Assembly: GCA_005518185.1 (NCBI GenBank)
Contig: RKSN01000001.1
Location: 620,501 to 684,500 of the forward strand
DNA: 64,000 nucleotides
Reading direction: 5' to 3'
Source: Chakrabartia godavariana
GTDB lineage: Bacteria; Pseudomonadota; Alphaproteobacteria; Sphingomonadales; Sphingomonadaceae
Shown: positions 9,092 to 18,463 of the stretch, in pieces
Layout: each line of letters starts with the position of its first letter
Numbering within the stretch: position 1 is the first letter of the stretch
The notes under the pieces: model-generated
Database searches by the model: none
The model's input: only the letters and a program-made list of their open reading frames with translations
What the model was told of the DNA's origin: nothing
Made by a program: the position numbers and the translations under genes

Positions 9092-10726
9092 ATGGCGCGG
9101 TTCATTTTCATCACCGGCGGCGTGGTCTCCTCGCTTGGCAAAGGGCTTATGGCAGCATCGCTTGCTGCCCTCCTCCAGGCGCGTGGCTACAAGGTTCGCA
9201 TTCGCAAGTTCGACCCGTATCTCAATGTGGATCCGGGCACGATGTCCCCTTACCAGCATGGCGAAGTCTATGTGACCGATGACGGGGCGGAAACCGACCT
9301 CGACCTCGGCCATTATGAGCGCTTCACCGGCGTTTCGGCGCGACAGTCCGACAATGTGACGTCGGGCCGCATCTATCAGAACATCATCCAGAAGGAACGT
9401 CGCGGCGACTATCTGGGCGCGACCGTGCAGGTCATCCCGCACGTCACCGACGCGATCAAGGCGTTCGCCATGGCGGACACCGAAGACCTCGATTTCGTCC
9501 TGTGCGAAATCGGCGGCACCGTGGGCGACATCGAATCGCTGCCCTTCATCGAGGCGATCCGCCAGATGCGCAACGAGCTGGGTCGCGACCAGACCGTGTT
9601 CGCGCATGTGACGCTGGTACCCTATGTGGCGGCCGCCGGCGAGCTGAAGACCAAGCCGACGCAGCACTCGGTGCGCGAACTGACCAGCTACGGCATCCAG
9701 CCCGACGTGCTGATCTGCCGCTGCGAACATCCGCTGCCCGACAATGAACGCGCCAAGATCGCGCTGTTCTGCAACGTCCGCAAGGAAGCGGTCATCCCCG
9801 CGCTTGACGCGAAGTCGATCTATGGCGTGCCGTTGCAATATCATGCCGAAGGGCTGGACGCAGAAGTGCTCCGCGCCTTCGGGATCGAGCCAGGGGCTGA
9901 ACCCAATCTCAGCCGCTGGGACGACATCATGGATCGCCTGATGAACCCGGAAGGCGAAGTGACGATTGGCGTCGTCGGCAAATATGTCGGCCTGCAGGAC
10001 GCCTATAAGTCGTTGAACGAGGCGCTTGTCCACGGCGGCATTGCCAACCGGGTGAAGGTCAACATCCAGTGGATCGACGCCGAACTGTTTGAAGCCGCCG
10101 ACAGCGACATCGCCGCCCGGCTGGAACCGATGCACGCGATCCTCGTGCCCGGCGCGTTCGGCGAACGTGGGGCCGAGGGGAAGATCGCCAGCATCCGCTT
10201 CGCGCGTGAACGGCAGGTGCCCTATCTCGGCATCTGCTTCGGCATGCAGATGGCCTGTGTCGAGGCCGCGCGGAACCTCGCGGGCATCGAAAAGGCCTCA
10301 TCGACCGAATTCGGCCCGACTGAAGAACCCGTTGTCGGCATCATCACCGAATGGATGAGCGAAGAGGGCATCCAGAAGCGCGAAGAGGGCGGCGATCTCG
10401 GTGGCACGATGCGGCTGGGCGCCTATGAGGCCAGGCTCGCGGGCAACAGCCATGTCGCGGCCATCTATGGCGGCACGACGATCTCCGAACGTCACCGGCA
10501 CCGGTACGAAGTCAACACCGGCTATCGTGAGGCACTGGAGAAGAACGGTCTCGTCTTTTCCGGCATGTCACCCGACGGGCAGCTTCCCGAAATCGTGGAA
10601 CGCCCGGACCATCCGTGGTTCGTCGGCGTGCAGTTCCACCCGGAGCTGAAGTCCAAGCCGTTCGACCCGCACCCGCTTTTCGCCAGCTTCATCGAAGCGG
10701 CGCTCAAACAGAGCCGGCTGGTTTAG
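9092..10726 (+). CDS. pyrG: CTP synthase
   Basis: Makes CTP from UTP, ATP and glutamine. It has 544 residues. The N-terminal synthetase domain starts [15 protein letters not shown] (ATP-binding loop), with [18 protein letters not shown] after it. The C-terminal class I amidotransferase domain has the nucleophile in [11 protein letters not shown] and FHPEL near the end. ATG 9092 (MARFIF) is the family start; the preceding in-frame residues are not conserved. A palindromic repeat follows the stop and separates it from the convergent gshA. Confidence 0.97.
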   Translation: MARFIFITGGVVSSLGKGLMAASLAALLQARGYKVRIRKFDPYLNVDPGTMSPYQHGEVYVTDDGAETDLDLGHYERFTGVSARQSDNVTSGRIYQNIIQKERRGDYLGATVQVIPHVTDAIKAFAMADTEDLDFVLCEIGGTVGDIESLPFIEAIRQMRNELGRDQTVFAHVTLVPYVAAAGELKTKPTQHSVRELTSYGIQPDVLICRCEHPLPDNERAKIALFCNVRKEAVIPALDAKSIYGVPLQYHAEGLDAEVLRAFGIEPGAEPNLSRWDDIMDRLMNPEGEVTIGVVGKYVGLQDAYKSLNEALVHGGIANRVKVNIQWIDAELFEAADSDIAARLEPMHAILVPGAFGERGAEGKIASIRFARERQVPYLGICFGMQMACVEAARNLAGIEKASSTEFGPTEEPVVGIITEWMSEEGIQKREEGGDLGGTMRLGAYEARLAGNSHVAAIYGGTTISERHRHRYEVNTGYREALEKNGLVFSGMSPDGQLPEIVERPDHPWFVGVQFHPELKSKPFDPHPLFASFIEAALKQSRLV

Positions 10727-10733
10727 GTTAAAC

Positions 10734-10853
10734 CGTCATCCTGAACTCGTTTCAGGATCCATTGGCATGACCTTTGAAAGGGGGCGCACCCAAAGGGCGC
10801 GCACATCCTGACCGCTAGGTGTTCATGGATGCTGAAACAAGTTCAGCATGACG
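10734..10853. repeat. REPIN-like palindromic repeat, family B copy 2
   Basis: Inverted arms at 10734-10761 and 10826-10853, nearly identical to those at 4031-4138 while the 64-base spacer differs. It fills the gap between convergent pyrG and gshA, where a hairpin could act as a bidirectional terminator. Confidence 0.92.
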
Positions 10854-10863
10854 ATCCGAATTT

Positions 10864-12237
10864 TCAGAAGCTATACTCGTCGTACACCTTGCTCAGGTCC
10901 CCGCCCCAGGGACCATTGAACTTTTCGAGCAGTTCGTCAGCCGTCGTCTTGCCGCTGTCCACGATGCGGCGGAGCGGGTTCAGGAAGCCGCTTTCATTGT
11001 CGCCCATCGAGTTGACCTGTCCGCGTGCGGAGAGGCCGGCGCTGGCGATGTCGAGCACCTGCTTGGCGAGATCGTTGAGCGGACGGCCATCGGGCAGCTT
11101 GGCACGCAGCCCTTCCCGCGGGACGGCGTCGCGCAGCTTCTGATGGTCCTCGATCGTCCAGTCCTTGACCAGATCCCACGCCGCATCGAGCGCGGTGCCA
11201 TCATAGAGCAGGCCGACCCAGAGCGCGGGCAGCGCGCAGATGCGGTTCCACGGGCCGCCATCGGACCCGCGCATTTCGAGAAAGCTCTTCAGGCGGACTT
11301 CGGGGAAGGCGGTCGACAGATGGTCGTTCCAGTCGCCGATGGTCGGCTTCTGGCCCGGATAGACGTCGAGATTGCCGTCGAGGAAGTCGCGGAAGCTCTT
11401 GCCCGCCGCGTCGATATATTTGCCCTGCCGGTAGACGAAGTACATCGGCACATCGAGCATATAGTCGGCATAGCGTTCATAGCCGAAGCCGTCTTCAAAG
11501 ACGAAGGGCAGCATTCCCGTGCGCGCCGGATCGGTATCGGTCCAGACGTGCGAGCGATAGGAGAGATAGCCGTTGGGCTTGCCATCGGTGAAGGGGGAGT
11601 TGGCGAACAGCGCCGTGCCGAGCGGCTGGAGGGCAAGGCTGACGCGGAACTTCTTCACCATGTCCGCCTCGCTCGAATAATCGAGGTTGGTCTGGATGGT
11701 GCAGGTGCGCAGCATCATGTCGAGGCCCATCGTGCCGACGCGCGGCATGTGGCGCAGCATGATGTCGTAGCGCCCCTTGGGCATGATCGGCAGCTCTTCG
11801 CGCGACTTGTCGGGCCACATGCCGAGCCCGAGGAACCCGAGGCCAAGTTCGGCGCCGATTTCTTTCACCTGCTTGAGGTGACGGCCGGTTTCGGCGCAGG
11901 TCTGGTGCAGGTTTTCAAGCGGCGCGCCGGACAGCTCAAGCTGCCCTGCGGGTTCAAGGCTGACATTGCCGTCCACGCCGCCGAGTGCGATGACATTGTC
12001 GCCTTCCATGATGGGTTCCCAGCCATAGCGGGTCATCGCCATCAGCAGGTCACGGATGCCGCCGGGCTCGTCATAAGACGGCGCGCGGTGGTCGGCGGTC
12101 CGATACACGAACTTTTCGTGCTCGGTCCCGATCCGCCAGCGTTCCGCAGGCTTCTCTCCCTTGGCGAACGCACCGATCAGGTCGGCGCGGTTCTCGATCG
12201 GCGGGTCAAATGCCCCGCTCTCCGTCTTCGTGCTCAT
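10864..12237 (-). CDS. gshA: Glutamate-cysteine ligase (plant/alphaproteobacterial type)
   Basis: First step of glutathione synthesis, ATP-dependent joining of glutamate and cysteine. It has 457 residues, typical of the plant-like GCS2 class rather than the E. coli class. Motifs are WRIGTEHEKFVY near residue 35, NVSLEPAGQLELSGAP near 95, and the MRHMPRVG/TCTIQTNLDY region. ATG at 12237. No other glutathione gene is adjacent. Expression is probably monocistronic: the downstream neighbour pyrG is convergent, and prmA lies 42 bases upstream on the same strand. Confidence 0.95.
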   Translation of the reverse strand: MSTKTESGAFDPPIENRADLIGAFAKGEKPAERWRIGTEHEKFVYRTADHRAPSYDEPGGIRDLLMAMTRYGWEPIMEGDNVIALGGVDGNVSLEPAGQLELSGAPLENLHQTCAETGRHLKQVKEIGAELGLGFLGLGMWPDKSREELPIMPKGRYDIMLRHMPRVGTMGLDMMLRTCTIQTNLDYSSEADMVKKFRVSLALQPLGTALFANSPFTDGKPNGYLSYRSHVWTDTDPARTGMLPFVFEDGFGYERYADYMLDVPMYFVYRQGKYIDAAGKSFRDFLDGNLDVYPGQKPTIGDWNDHLSTAFPEVRLKSFLEMRGSDGGPWNRICALPALWVGLLYDGTALDAAWDLVKDWTIEDHQKLRDAVPREGLRAKLPDGRPLNDLAKQVLDIASAGLSARGQVNSMGDNESGFLNPLRRIVDSGKTTADELLEKFNGPWGGDLSKVYDEYSF

Positions 12238-12279
12238 GGCGTTTCCTTAGGCCGGTCCGTTTCGAAGCGAAACGAAAAA

Positions 12280-13266
12280 CTACCAAGTGCCAAAGTCACC
12301 GGGCGGCTGGCTGGTGGTCAGGCGCGGGCGCGTCGGTCGCCGCCATCCGTAACGCTGGCGTTTGACAAGCCGGAGGCAGGGCCATTCGCCGCCCGATGAC
12401 GCGGCCAGACGCAGGCCCTGCTGCGCATAAGCGCGCCGGACCGCCGCGACCTGCGTGTCGAGCAGACCGGCGAGGATCAGCGTGCCGCCTTCGGCCAGAA
12501 TGTCCGACAGCGCCGGGGCAAGCTCGATCAGCGGACCGGCCAGAATGTTTGCAATCACAAGGTCATAGCGGGCGCGCCGCTGGATCATCTCATGATCGGT
12601 GCCCGATGCGACGCACAAGGCAACCTCGCCTGGATGCTGGCCGAGGGGAACGCCGTTCGCGGCGGCATTTTCCTGCGAAATATCGATGCTGACGGGATCA
12701 ATGTCCGACGCCGTCACATAAGCGCGGGGCCAGAGATGGCGCGCGGCAAAGGCGAGCAGCCCCGTGCCGGTGCCGATATCGGCAATATTGTCAAAGCGCG
12801 CGCCGGAGCGACGCAGCGAGTCGAGCGCCTCAAGGCATTTGCGCGTGGTGTCATGCCCGCCGGTGCCAAAGGCGCGGCTCGCCTCGATCAGAAAAACAAC
12901 CGAACCGGGAGGCGGGGTTCCTTCAAATGCTGACGTGTGGACGAAGAAGCGCCCGGCATGGACGGGCGGGGACGCCTGCTGGCTGATGGTAACCCAATCC
13001 GCCGCTTCGATCCGCTCCAGCCGTGCATCGGACCGGCGGGTCCGGGGCAGGAGGCCGCAGATGGCGTCGATCTGTGCCTCATCCGGCTGGCCCGCGAAAA
13101 AGGCCGAAATTTCCCAGGCGTCGGGATGCGCCGGCGAGATTTCGCTCGCGACGATCGTTGGCGGCACATCGAACTGCGCAAATGCCTCCATTTCGAGGTC
13201 GATCTGCTCCGCCTCCTTGCGTGTGCAGGGCAGGGTGAGCTTCCAGCTTTCCGGGGTGTCTGTCAT
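12280..13266 (-). CDS. prmA: Ribosomal protein L11 methyltransferase
   Basis: SAM-dependent methylation of ribosomal protein L11. It has 328 residues: an N-terminal substrate-recognition domain (about 1-120), then a Rossmann methyltransferase domain with SRAFGTGGHDTT, the SAM loop DIGTGTGLLAFAA, the acidic residue in ASDIDPVS and the NILAGPL catalytic motif. The last 25 or so residues (after LVKRQRYGWRR) look like an unconserved tail. It lies 42 bases upstream of gshA and may share its transcript. Confidence 0.93.
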   Translation of the reverse strand: MTDTPESWKLTLPCTRKEAEQIDLEMEAFAQFDVPPTIVASEISPAHPDAWEISAFFAGQPDEAQIDAICGLLPRTRRSDARLERIEAADWVTISQQASPPVHAGRFFVHTSAFEGTPPPGSVVFLIEASRAFGTGGHDTTRKCLEALDSLRRSGARFDNIADIGTGTGLLAFAARHLWPRAYVTASDIDPVSIDISQENAAANGVPLGQHPGEVALCVASGTDHEMIQRRARYDLVIANILAGPLIELAPALSDILAEGGTLILAGLLDTQVAAVRRAYAQQGLRLAASSGGEWPCLRLVKRQRYGWRRPTRPRLTTSQPPGDFGTW

Positions 13267-13451
13267 CGCCGCGTGATTACGCCCCGCACCGGGCCATGCA
13301 AGCGGCCATTTCCCTCCAGATTGAATTTGATTGTCGGCGGCGGGAATGAACTTTATGCCATGCTCGGTCGTAGGGGATGGCAGAACGGGCGACAGGGTTG
13401 GTCGGTCGAGACGCAGACGACCGGCACAGCGGGTCGGAGGGAGATGTGAGA

Positions 13452-13658
13452 ATGAAACCCGAATTGTCGGAGCTGCTGGCAGCTTCGCAGGCGCAGACGC
13501 ATCCCGATGCGCGCTTTGCGCTGTTGCAGGGGCTGAACACCCAGCTTGCGGCCGCAGATGCGCTGCAGATGGATCTGGTTGCGATCCGTATTTCCGAAGC
13601 CATTGACCAGCTTATCGACGATCTTGGCCTCGGCGGAATGGACGGCACCGCGCACTGA
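13452..13658 (+). CDS. Small acidic helical protein, unknown
   Basis: A 68-residue protein starting MKPELSELLAASQAQ, predicted almost entirely alpha-helical, with no signal or membrane segment. ATG 13452 follows a GGAGGGAGA tract; the longer upstream frame has unlikely composition. It is convergent with the MarR gene and lies on the opposite strand from prmA. I do not recognise the family. Confidence 0.55.
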   Translation: MKPELSELLAASQAQTHPDARFALLQGLNTQLAAADALQMDLVAIRISEAIDQLIDDLGLGGMDGTAH

Positions 13659-13680
13659 GGCCGTCTGCGCGCTTCCGCGC

Positions 13681-13713
13681 AAAGAAACGGCGCCGGCAAA
13701 GCTGCCGACGCCG
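13681..13713 (-). terminator. Probable intrinsic terminator for the MarR gene
   Basis: Arms 13688-13698 and 13703-13713 form an 11-bp stem with one mismatch and a four-base loop. On the minus strand the stem is followed by TTTCTTTG, so it fits termination of the regulator gene whose stop is at 13732. Confidence 0.6.
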
Positions 13714-13731
13714 CCAGGGAGATACCCGAAA

Positions 13732-14229
13732 TCAGGACCGTGCGAAACAGGATGCAGGGGCAGGCGCGGCATAGCCGATCGTGGCTGAGGCGCTATTCTC
13801 AATCTGGCGCGGTTCCAGCCCGAAGGACTGGCAGACCAGATCATAGCCCAGCTGCGTCAGCGTGACGAAGACGCGGCGGCGGTCGGTGGGATCAACCTTG
13901 CGATGGATGAAGCCATCCTTTTCAAGGCGCGTCAGATAGCGGAGGACGGTGGTGAGCGGGATACGCGATTCCACGCCGATGTCCGTGATCGCCAGATTGT
14001 GGCCCATGCGCTGGGCCCGTTCCAGTTCGAGCACGATGTCCCAGGCGGCATCGCCGAAATAGTTGACGCTGAAGGCCCGTTCACGGCGACGGCGCAGGCG
14101 AAGTTCCGCATCGACCGGATGCAGAAGCGATTCTGCGGTCGGCGCCGCGATCCGCTGCGACAGCGTATTGAGCGCCGTCACGGTCTGATTGATGATGTCC
14201 TGCATTTCGTCGTGAGAGCCTTGGCCCAT
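13732..14229 (-). CDS. MarR-family winged-helix transcriptional regulator
   Basis: A 165-residue DNA-binding protein. Residues of about 60-140 form a winged-helix domain: ITDIGVESRIPLTTVLRYL (helix-turn-helix), LEKDGFIHRKVDPTDRRRVF (wing, with the family's DxRR) and VTLTQLGYDL. A helical region of about 55 residues precedes it. The ligand and targets are unknown. The inverted repeat at 14432-14459 upstream is a possible site of action, including autoregulation. The next gene upstream on the same strand is an SDR oxidoreductase. Confidence 0.85.
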   Translation of the reverse strand: MGQGSHDEMQDIINQTVTALNTLSQRIAAPTAESLLHPVDAELRLRRRRERAFSVNYFGDAAWDIVLELERAQRMGHNLAITDIGVESRIPLTTVLRYLTRLEKDGFIHRKVDPTDRRRVFVTLTQLGYDLVCQSFGLEPRQIENSASATIGYAAPAPASCFARS

Positions 14230-14431
14230 GATTAAGTTCCTTCATTGCCGGAAATGACCCCTCGGCCCTTCCGGATTGCTGGTTCAAGATCATACGCGTT
14301 CCCGAAGCATGCTCCGGTTACCGGTGACGGCGGCGTTGCGGTCGTTGGCGACCCGCTTTGCCCCGCTGGGCTATTTGCCCCGCCGTCCATCCTTAAATAG
14401 ACGAGCGGAGGCAATTCTCACCATATCGTAG

Positions 14432-14459
14432 ATATACGCATAGGGGTTTCTACGTATAT
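14432..14459. promoter_or_regulatory. Inverted-repeat operator candidate upstream of the MarR gene
   Basis: ATATACG (14432-14438) and CGTATAT (14453-14459) are perfect inverted arms, centred 21 bp apart, about two helical turns. They sit in an AT-rich island in an otherwise GC-rich 238-base gap between the SDR stop and the MarR start. A dimeric regulator site is inferred from the symmetry only. Confidence 0.35.
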
Positions 14460-14467
14460 TCAGCACC

Positions 14468-15160
14468 CTATCGGACGTAACTGGCGCCATTCACGTCGAG
14501 GACCGCCCCGGTCATGGAGGGAGGTGCCTTGAGCGCGCAGAAGGCCGCCATTTCCGCCACTTCCTCAGGCATGGCGACGCGGCCGAGCGGGATGTCGGCG
14601 AGCAGCTTGTCGCCGCCGCGGCTGGCCAGATAGTCCTCCGCCATGCCTGTCATCGTGAAGCCCGGGCAGATCGTGTAGGCAAGGATGCCCTGGCCGGCAT
14701 AAGCCCGCGCGATCGACTTGGTCATCGCGACCATCCCGCCTTTTGAGGCCGCATAATGCCAGTGCTGCGGCGAGTCCCCGCGATAGGCCGCGCGGCTGGC
14801 GATGTTGACGATCCGGCCCTCGGTCCGGCGCGCCTGCCAGTGCAGTACCGCGCGGCGGCACAGCAGGGCGGCCGCGGTCAGGTTGATCTGCATTGTGCGA
14901 TCCCACCCGGCCAGCCAGTCTGATTCGGGGGCGTCGAGCGGATTGTTCTCAAACACGCCGGCATTGTTGATGAGGACATCGACTTGCCCGTCGAGCGCGT
15001 CGAGCGCTGCGTCCCACAAGGCTGCGGCACCGCCGTCCGTTTCCAGATCGAAGTCTTTGCTGCCCACCGCAAAAACACGCGCCGCTTCCTGTTCGAAACG
15101 GAGACGAATGGCCGCGCCGATGCCGCGCGAAGCGCCGGTGATGATGATGTTCTTTGTCAT
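14468..15160 (-). CDS. Short-chain dehydrogenase/reductase
   Basis: NAD(P)-dependent oxidoreductase of 230 residues. Cofactor loop TGASRGIG (8-15), NNAG, the active-site Ser in NIASRAAYRG and YAASKGG (YxxxK) are all present, and the C terminus has the typical ICPGFTMT segment. The substrate cannot be told; the closest look is to 3-oxoacyl-ACP reductase-like SDRs. It is divergent from sdhC with about 100 bases between the starts. Confidence 0.88.
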   Translation of the reverse strand: MTKNIIITGASRGIGAAIRLRFEQEAARVFAVGSKDFDLETDGGAAALWDAALDALDGQVDVLINNAGVFENNPLDAPESDWLAGWDRTMQINLTAAALLCRRAVLHWQARRTEGRIVNIASRAAYRGDSPQHWHYAASKGGMVAMTKSIARAYAGQGILAYTICPGFTMTGMAEDYLASRGGDKLLADIPLGRVAMPEEVAEMAAFCALKAPPSMTGAVLDVNGASYVR

Positions 15161-15261
15161 ATCCGTCTCTTACGCCATGTGCCCCTTTGGGCAAAGGCAG
15201 TTGCACCGCCCGAAGGACGCGTTAAGGGGAAGGCCGACGCAGACAAAAACAGGGAATGATC

Positions 15262-15657
15262 ATGGCGCAAAATCGCGCAAGGCCGCTCTCGCCGCACCTC
15301 TCGATCTGGAAATGGGGTGCCAACATGGCCGCCTCCATCCTCCACCGCGTGACCGGCACGGGCCTCGCCACCGTCGGGGTGCTTGTTTTGACATGGTGGC
15401 TCGTCGCCGCCGCTTCGGGGCAGGAATCCTACGATTATTTCCTCGGCTGGGCGGCGCACCCGCTTGGCAAGATCGTCCTGATCGGCCTGAGCTGGGCCTT
15501 TTTCCAGCATCTGGCGACCGGCGTCCGCCACTTCGTTCTCGATGTGGGCGCGGGCTATGAACTCAACACCAACCGCTTCTGGGCGCGCATGACGTTTGTC
15601 ATCAGCATCACGCTGACCGCTGCGCTCTGGGGCTATCTGCTGTTCGTGAAGGGATAA
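15262..15657 (+). CDS. sdhC: Succinate dehydrogenase cytochrome b556 subunit
   Basis: Membrane anchor of complex II. It has 131 residues and three transmembrane helices. SPHLSIWKW and the SILHRVTG motif are family signatures, and HLATGVRHFVLD carries the probable haem ligand. ATG 15262 is preferred over the ATG six bases earlier because AGGGA at 15251-15255 is then properly spaced. It is followed by sdhD after four bases. Confidence 0.94.
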   Translation: MAQNRARPLSPHLSIWKWGANMAASILHRVTGTGLATVGVLVLTWWLVAAASGQESYDYFLGWAAHPLGKIVLIGLSWAFFQHLATGVRHFVLDVGAGYELNTNRFWARMTFVISITLTAALWGYLLFVKG

Positions 15658-15661
15658 GGCG

Positions 15662-16051
15662 ATGGGAACCGGAACAGGTCTGGGCCGCGTTCGCGGTCTC
15701 GGTTCGGCCAAACATGGCGGCGCGCACTGGGTGCTGCACCGCATGACGGCGGTCGGCAATCTGCTGCTGCTGCCGTGGCTGCTGATCTCGCTCGTGCGCT
15801 TGCCGACCTATGATTTCACGACGATCCACATGTGGCTCGCGCAGCCGCTGGTCGCGGTGCCGATGATGCTGCTCGTCATCTCGGTCTTCTGGCACTTCCG
15901 CATCGGCCTTCAGGTCGTGATTGAGGATTATGTCCATGAGGACGGCCTGAAGTTCGCGAGCCTCACGGCGCTTACCTTCTACACGCTCGGCGCTGCGGCC
16001 TTCGCGCTGTTCGCCATTGCCAAGATTGCTCTGACGGGGACACCCAACTGA
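15662..16051 (+). CDS. sdhD: Succinate dehydrogenase membrane anchor subunit
   Basis: Second membrane anchor of complex II. It has 129 residues with three transmembrane helices. HWVLHRMTA and [17 protein letters not shown] are characteristic of the alphaproteobacterial SdhD. Its TGA shares one base with the sdhA ATG (TGATG). Confidence 0.93.
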   Translation: MGTGTGLGRVRGLGSAKHGGAHWVLHRMTAVGNLLLLPWLLISLVRLPTYDFTTIHMWLAQPLVAVPMMLLVISVFWHFRIGLQVVIEDYVHEDGLKFASLTALTFYTLGAAAFALFAIAKIALTGTPN

Positions 16052-17865
16052 TGTCCGAAGCCTATAAGATCATCGACCACACCTATGACGTCGTCGTCGT
16101 CGGCGCGGGCGGCTCCGGCCTGCGTGCCACCATGGGCGCCGCCGAAGCGGGCCTGAAGACGGCCTGCGTCACCAAGGTTTTTCCGACGCGGTCGCACACC
16201 GTCGCGGCGCAGGGCGGCATCGCGGCCAGCCTTGGCAACAATTCGCCCGATCACTGGACCTGGCACATGTACGACACCGTCAAGGGGTCGGACTGGCTGG
16301 GGGATCAGGACGCGATCGAATATATGGTGCGTGAAGCACCGGCCGCTGTGTACGAGCTGGAGCACGCAGGCGTGCCGTTCAGCCGCAACGACAATGGCAC
16401 GATCTACCAGCGTCCCTTTGGTGGCCACATGCAGAACATGGGCGAAGGCCCGCCGGTGCAGCGCACCTGCGCCGCCGCCGACCGCACCGGCCACGCCATG
16501 CTCCACGCGCTCTATCAGCAGAGCCTGAAGTATGATGCGGACTTCTATATCGAATATTTCGCGCTCGACCTGATCATGGAAAACGGCCCTGACGGTCCGG
16601 AATGCCGTGGCGTGATCGCCATGTGCATGGAAGACGGCACCATCCACCGCTTCCGCGCGCAGTCGGTCGTGCTGGCCACGGGCGGCTATGGCCGTGCCTA
16701 TTTCTCGGCGACGTCGGCGCACACCTGCACGGGTGATGGCGGCGGCATGGTGCTGCGCGCGGGCCTTCCGCTGCAGGACCTTGAATTCGTTCAGTTCCAC
16801 CCGACCGGCATTTACGGCGCGGGCGTGCTCATCACCGAAGGCGCGCGCGGCGAAGGCGGGTATCTGACCAATTCCGAAGGTGAGCGTTTCATGGAACGCT
16901 ATGCCCCGTCGGCCAAGGACCTTGCGTCGCGTGACGTCGTGTCGCGCTCGATGGCGATGGAAATGCGCGAAGGCCGTGGCGTCGGCCCGCACAAGGACCA
17001 TATCTACCTCCACCTCGATCACATCGATCCGAAGGTGCTGGCAGAGCGTCTTCCGGGCATCACCGAAAGCGGCAAGATCTTCGCGGGCGTGGACCTCACG
17101 CGCCAGCCGCTGCCGGTCTGCCCGACCGTCCACTACAATATGGGCGGCATCCCCTGTAACTATCACGGCCAGGTCGTGACGAAGAAGGACGGCAATGACG
17201 ACCATGTCGTGCCCGGCCTTTACGCGGTGGGCGAAGCTGCGTGCGTCTCGGTCCACGGGGCGAACCGCCTTGGTTCCAACTCGCTGATCGACCTCGTCGT
17301 GTTCGGCCGCGCCACCGGCCTGCACCTCAAGGAAACGCTGAAGGCCGGTGCGGCGCAAAAGCCGCTGCCCAAGGATGCCGTCGACCTGCCGCTGGCGCGT
17401 GTCGAGAAGTATCGCAACGCCAAGGGCGGCTCGCCTACGGCGGAGATCCGCCTCGACATGCAGCGCACCATGCAGAAGCACGCCGCCGTGTTCCGCGACA
17501 GCGCGCTCCTGTCCGAAGGCGTCAATCTGATGCGTCAGGTCAACAAGCGGATGGAAGACGTTGCCGTCACCGACCGCAGCCTCATTTGGAACACCGACCT
17601 TATCGAAACGCTGGAACTCGACAACCTGATGGCGCAGGCCTGCTGCACCATGGAAAGCGCCGAAAACCGCAAGGAATCGCGCGGCGCCCATGCGCATGAG
17701 GACTTCCCGGACCGCGACGACAAGAACTGGATGAAGCACACCATCAGCTGGTTCGACGGCTGGGGCGGCAATGGCGGCAAGGTGACGCTCGATAGCCGCG
17801 GCGTGCACAATTACACGCTCACCGACGAGGTCGAGTACATCAAGCCCAAGGCCCGCGTGTACTGA
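16051..17865 (+). CDS. sdhA: Succinate dehydrogenase flavoprotein subunit
   Basis: Oxidises succinate to fumarate, feeding electrons through SdhB to ubiquinone. It has 604 residues. The FAD-binding GAGGSGLRA is near 18-26; His49 in [11 protein letters not shown] matches the covalent flavin histidine. [10 protein letters not shown], the RDVVSRSM arginine and [11 protein letters not shown] are present. sdhC-sdhD-sdhA are contiguous, but no iron-sulfur subunit gene follows; a small membrane protein and fumarase come next. Confidence 0.97.
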   Translation: MSEAYKIIDHTYDVVVVGAGGSGLRATMGAAEAGLKTACVTKVFPTRSHTVAAQGGIAASLGNNSPDHWTWHMYDTVKGSDWLGDQDAIEYMVREAPAAVYELEHAGVPFSRNDNGTIYQRPFGGHMQNMGEGPPVQRTCAAADRTGHAMLHALYQQSLKYDADFYIEYFALDLIMENGPDGPECRGVIAMCMEDGTIHRFRAQSVVLATGGYGRAYFSATSAHTCTGDGGGMVLRAGLPLQDLEFVQFHPTGIYGAGVLITEGARGEGGYLTNSEGERFMERYAPSAKDLASRDVVSRSMAMEMREGRGVGPHKDHIYLHLDHIDPKVLAERLPGITESGKIFAGVDLTRQPLPVCPTVHYNMGGIPCNYHGQVVTKKDGNDDHVVPGLYAVGEAACVSVHGANRLGSNSLIDLVVFGRATGLHLKETLKAGAAQKPLPKDAVDLPLARVEKYRNAKGGSPTAEIRLDMQRTMQKHAAVFRDSALLSEGVNLMRQVNKRMEDVAVTDRSLIWNTDLIETLELDNLMAQACCTMESAENRKESRGAHAHEDFPDRDDKNWMKHTISWFDGWGGNGGKVTLDSRGVHNYTLTDEVEYIKPKARVY

Positions 17866-17894
17866 GGCGGACCTGAAACGAGGGGAGGGGCGCC

Positions 17895-18146
17895 ATGTGG
17901 ATCATCCTTGCGGCGCTCCTCCTCCTTGCTTTCCTCTCGGCCGCGCAGTTTGCGACACCGGCCCAGAAGGCTGACAACCGGAAGCGGGCTCATCGCGCTG
18001 CCTTCTGGCTCTGGCTCGTCATGGGGCCCATTGTGACATGGATGGCCTGGGATGGCGGCGGACCCTTTCTGGGCCTCCCGGCACTGGGATTGGTCGCGTT
18101 CCTGTTGACCGACTGCCGCCGCAAAGGCTGGGGGGCTGACGCTTAG
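17895..18146 (+). CDS. Small membrane protein, unknown
   Basis: 83 residues with two or three hydrophobic segments (1-20, about 35-50, 56-72) and a basic loop KADNRKRAHRA. It lies 29 bases after sdhA on the same strand, with GAGGGGAGGGG upstream. I do not recognise a family. Position suggests co-transcription with sdhCDA. Confidence 0.6.
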   Translation: MWIILAALLLLAFLSAAQFATPAQKADNRKRAHRAAFWLWLVMGPIVTWMAWDGGGPFLGLPALGLVAFLLTDCRRKGWGADA

Positions 18147-18463
18147 TCCTATTTCGCTGTCCTACAGGAGGTGAAATGTGCATGGTGCGCATCCTTCCCA
18201 TGATCGCGGAGCGACACTTGATGCGTTCAACTCATCGTCGCCCCGGCGCAGGCCGGGGCCGCTGCGAGAATATGACGCGGACTGTCCAAGCGGCCCCCGC
18301 CTTCGCGGGGGCGACGTGTTTTTCAGGCCCCACGCATTTCCGGGGCTTGAGGCCCTCAACTTCCTCCACTTCCGCAACTTTGCCAACTTCCGCGCATGGC
18401 ATTGTCCGCGCGCACTGTGCTCGCTAAGGCACCGGTGAAAACCGGGGCAACAGGACAGTGAAC
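18147..18463. other. Gene-free stretch before fumarase
   Basis: About 317 bases containing a family C palindromic element (18236-18316). The short frames here run through the repeat and show no family features. No clear promoter or terminator is visible. Confidence 0.6.
18236..18316. repeat. REPIN-like palindromic repeat, family C copy 1
   Basis: Outer arms at 18236-18263 and 18289-18316. Each arm is itself a GC-rich hairpin; the inner bases of the two arms differ, but the changes keep base pairing within each arm (CCCCGGC...GCCGGGG against CCCCCGC...GCGGGGG). A related copy lies at 20295-20375. Confidence 0.9.

Noticed and set aside
15979-17808. A 609-codon open frame antisense to sdhA, rich in His/Arg/Ala
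   Set aside because: It is a shadow of sdhA; no family motifs and typical antisense composition.
18176-18438. Short frames before fumarase that could be small proteins
   Set aside because: They are translations of the family C repeat and have no ribosome-binding site or conserved features.
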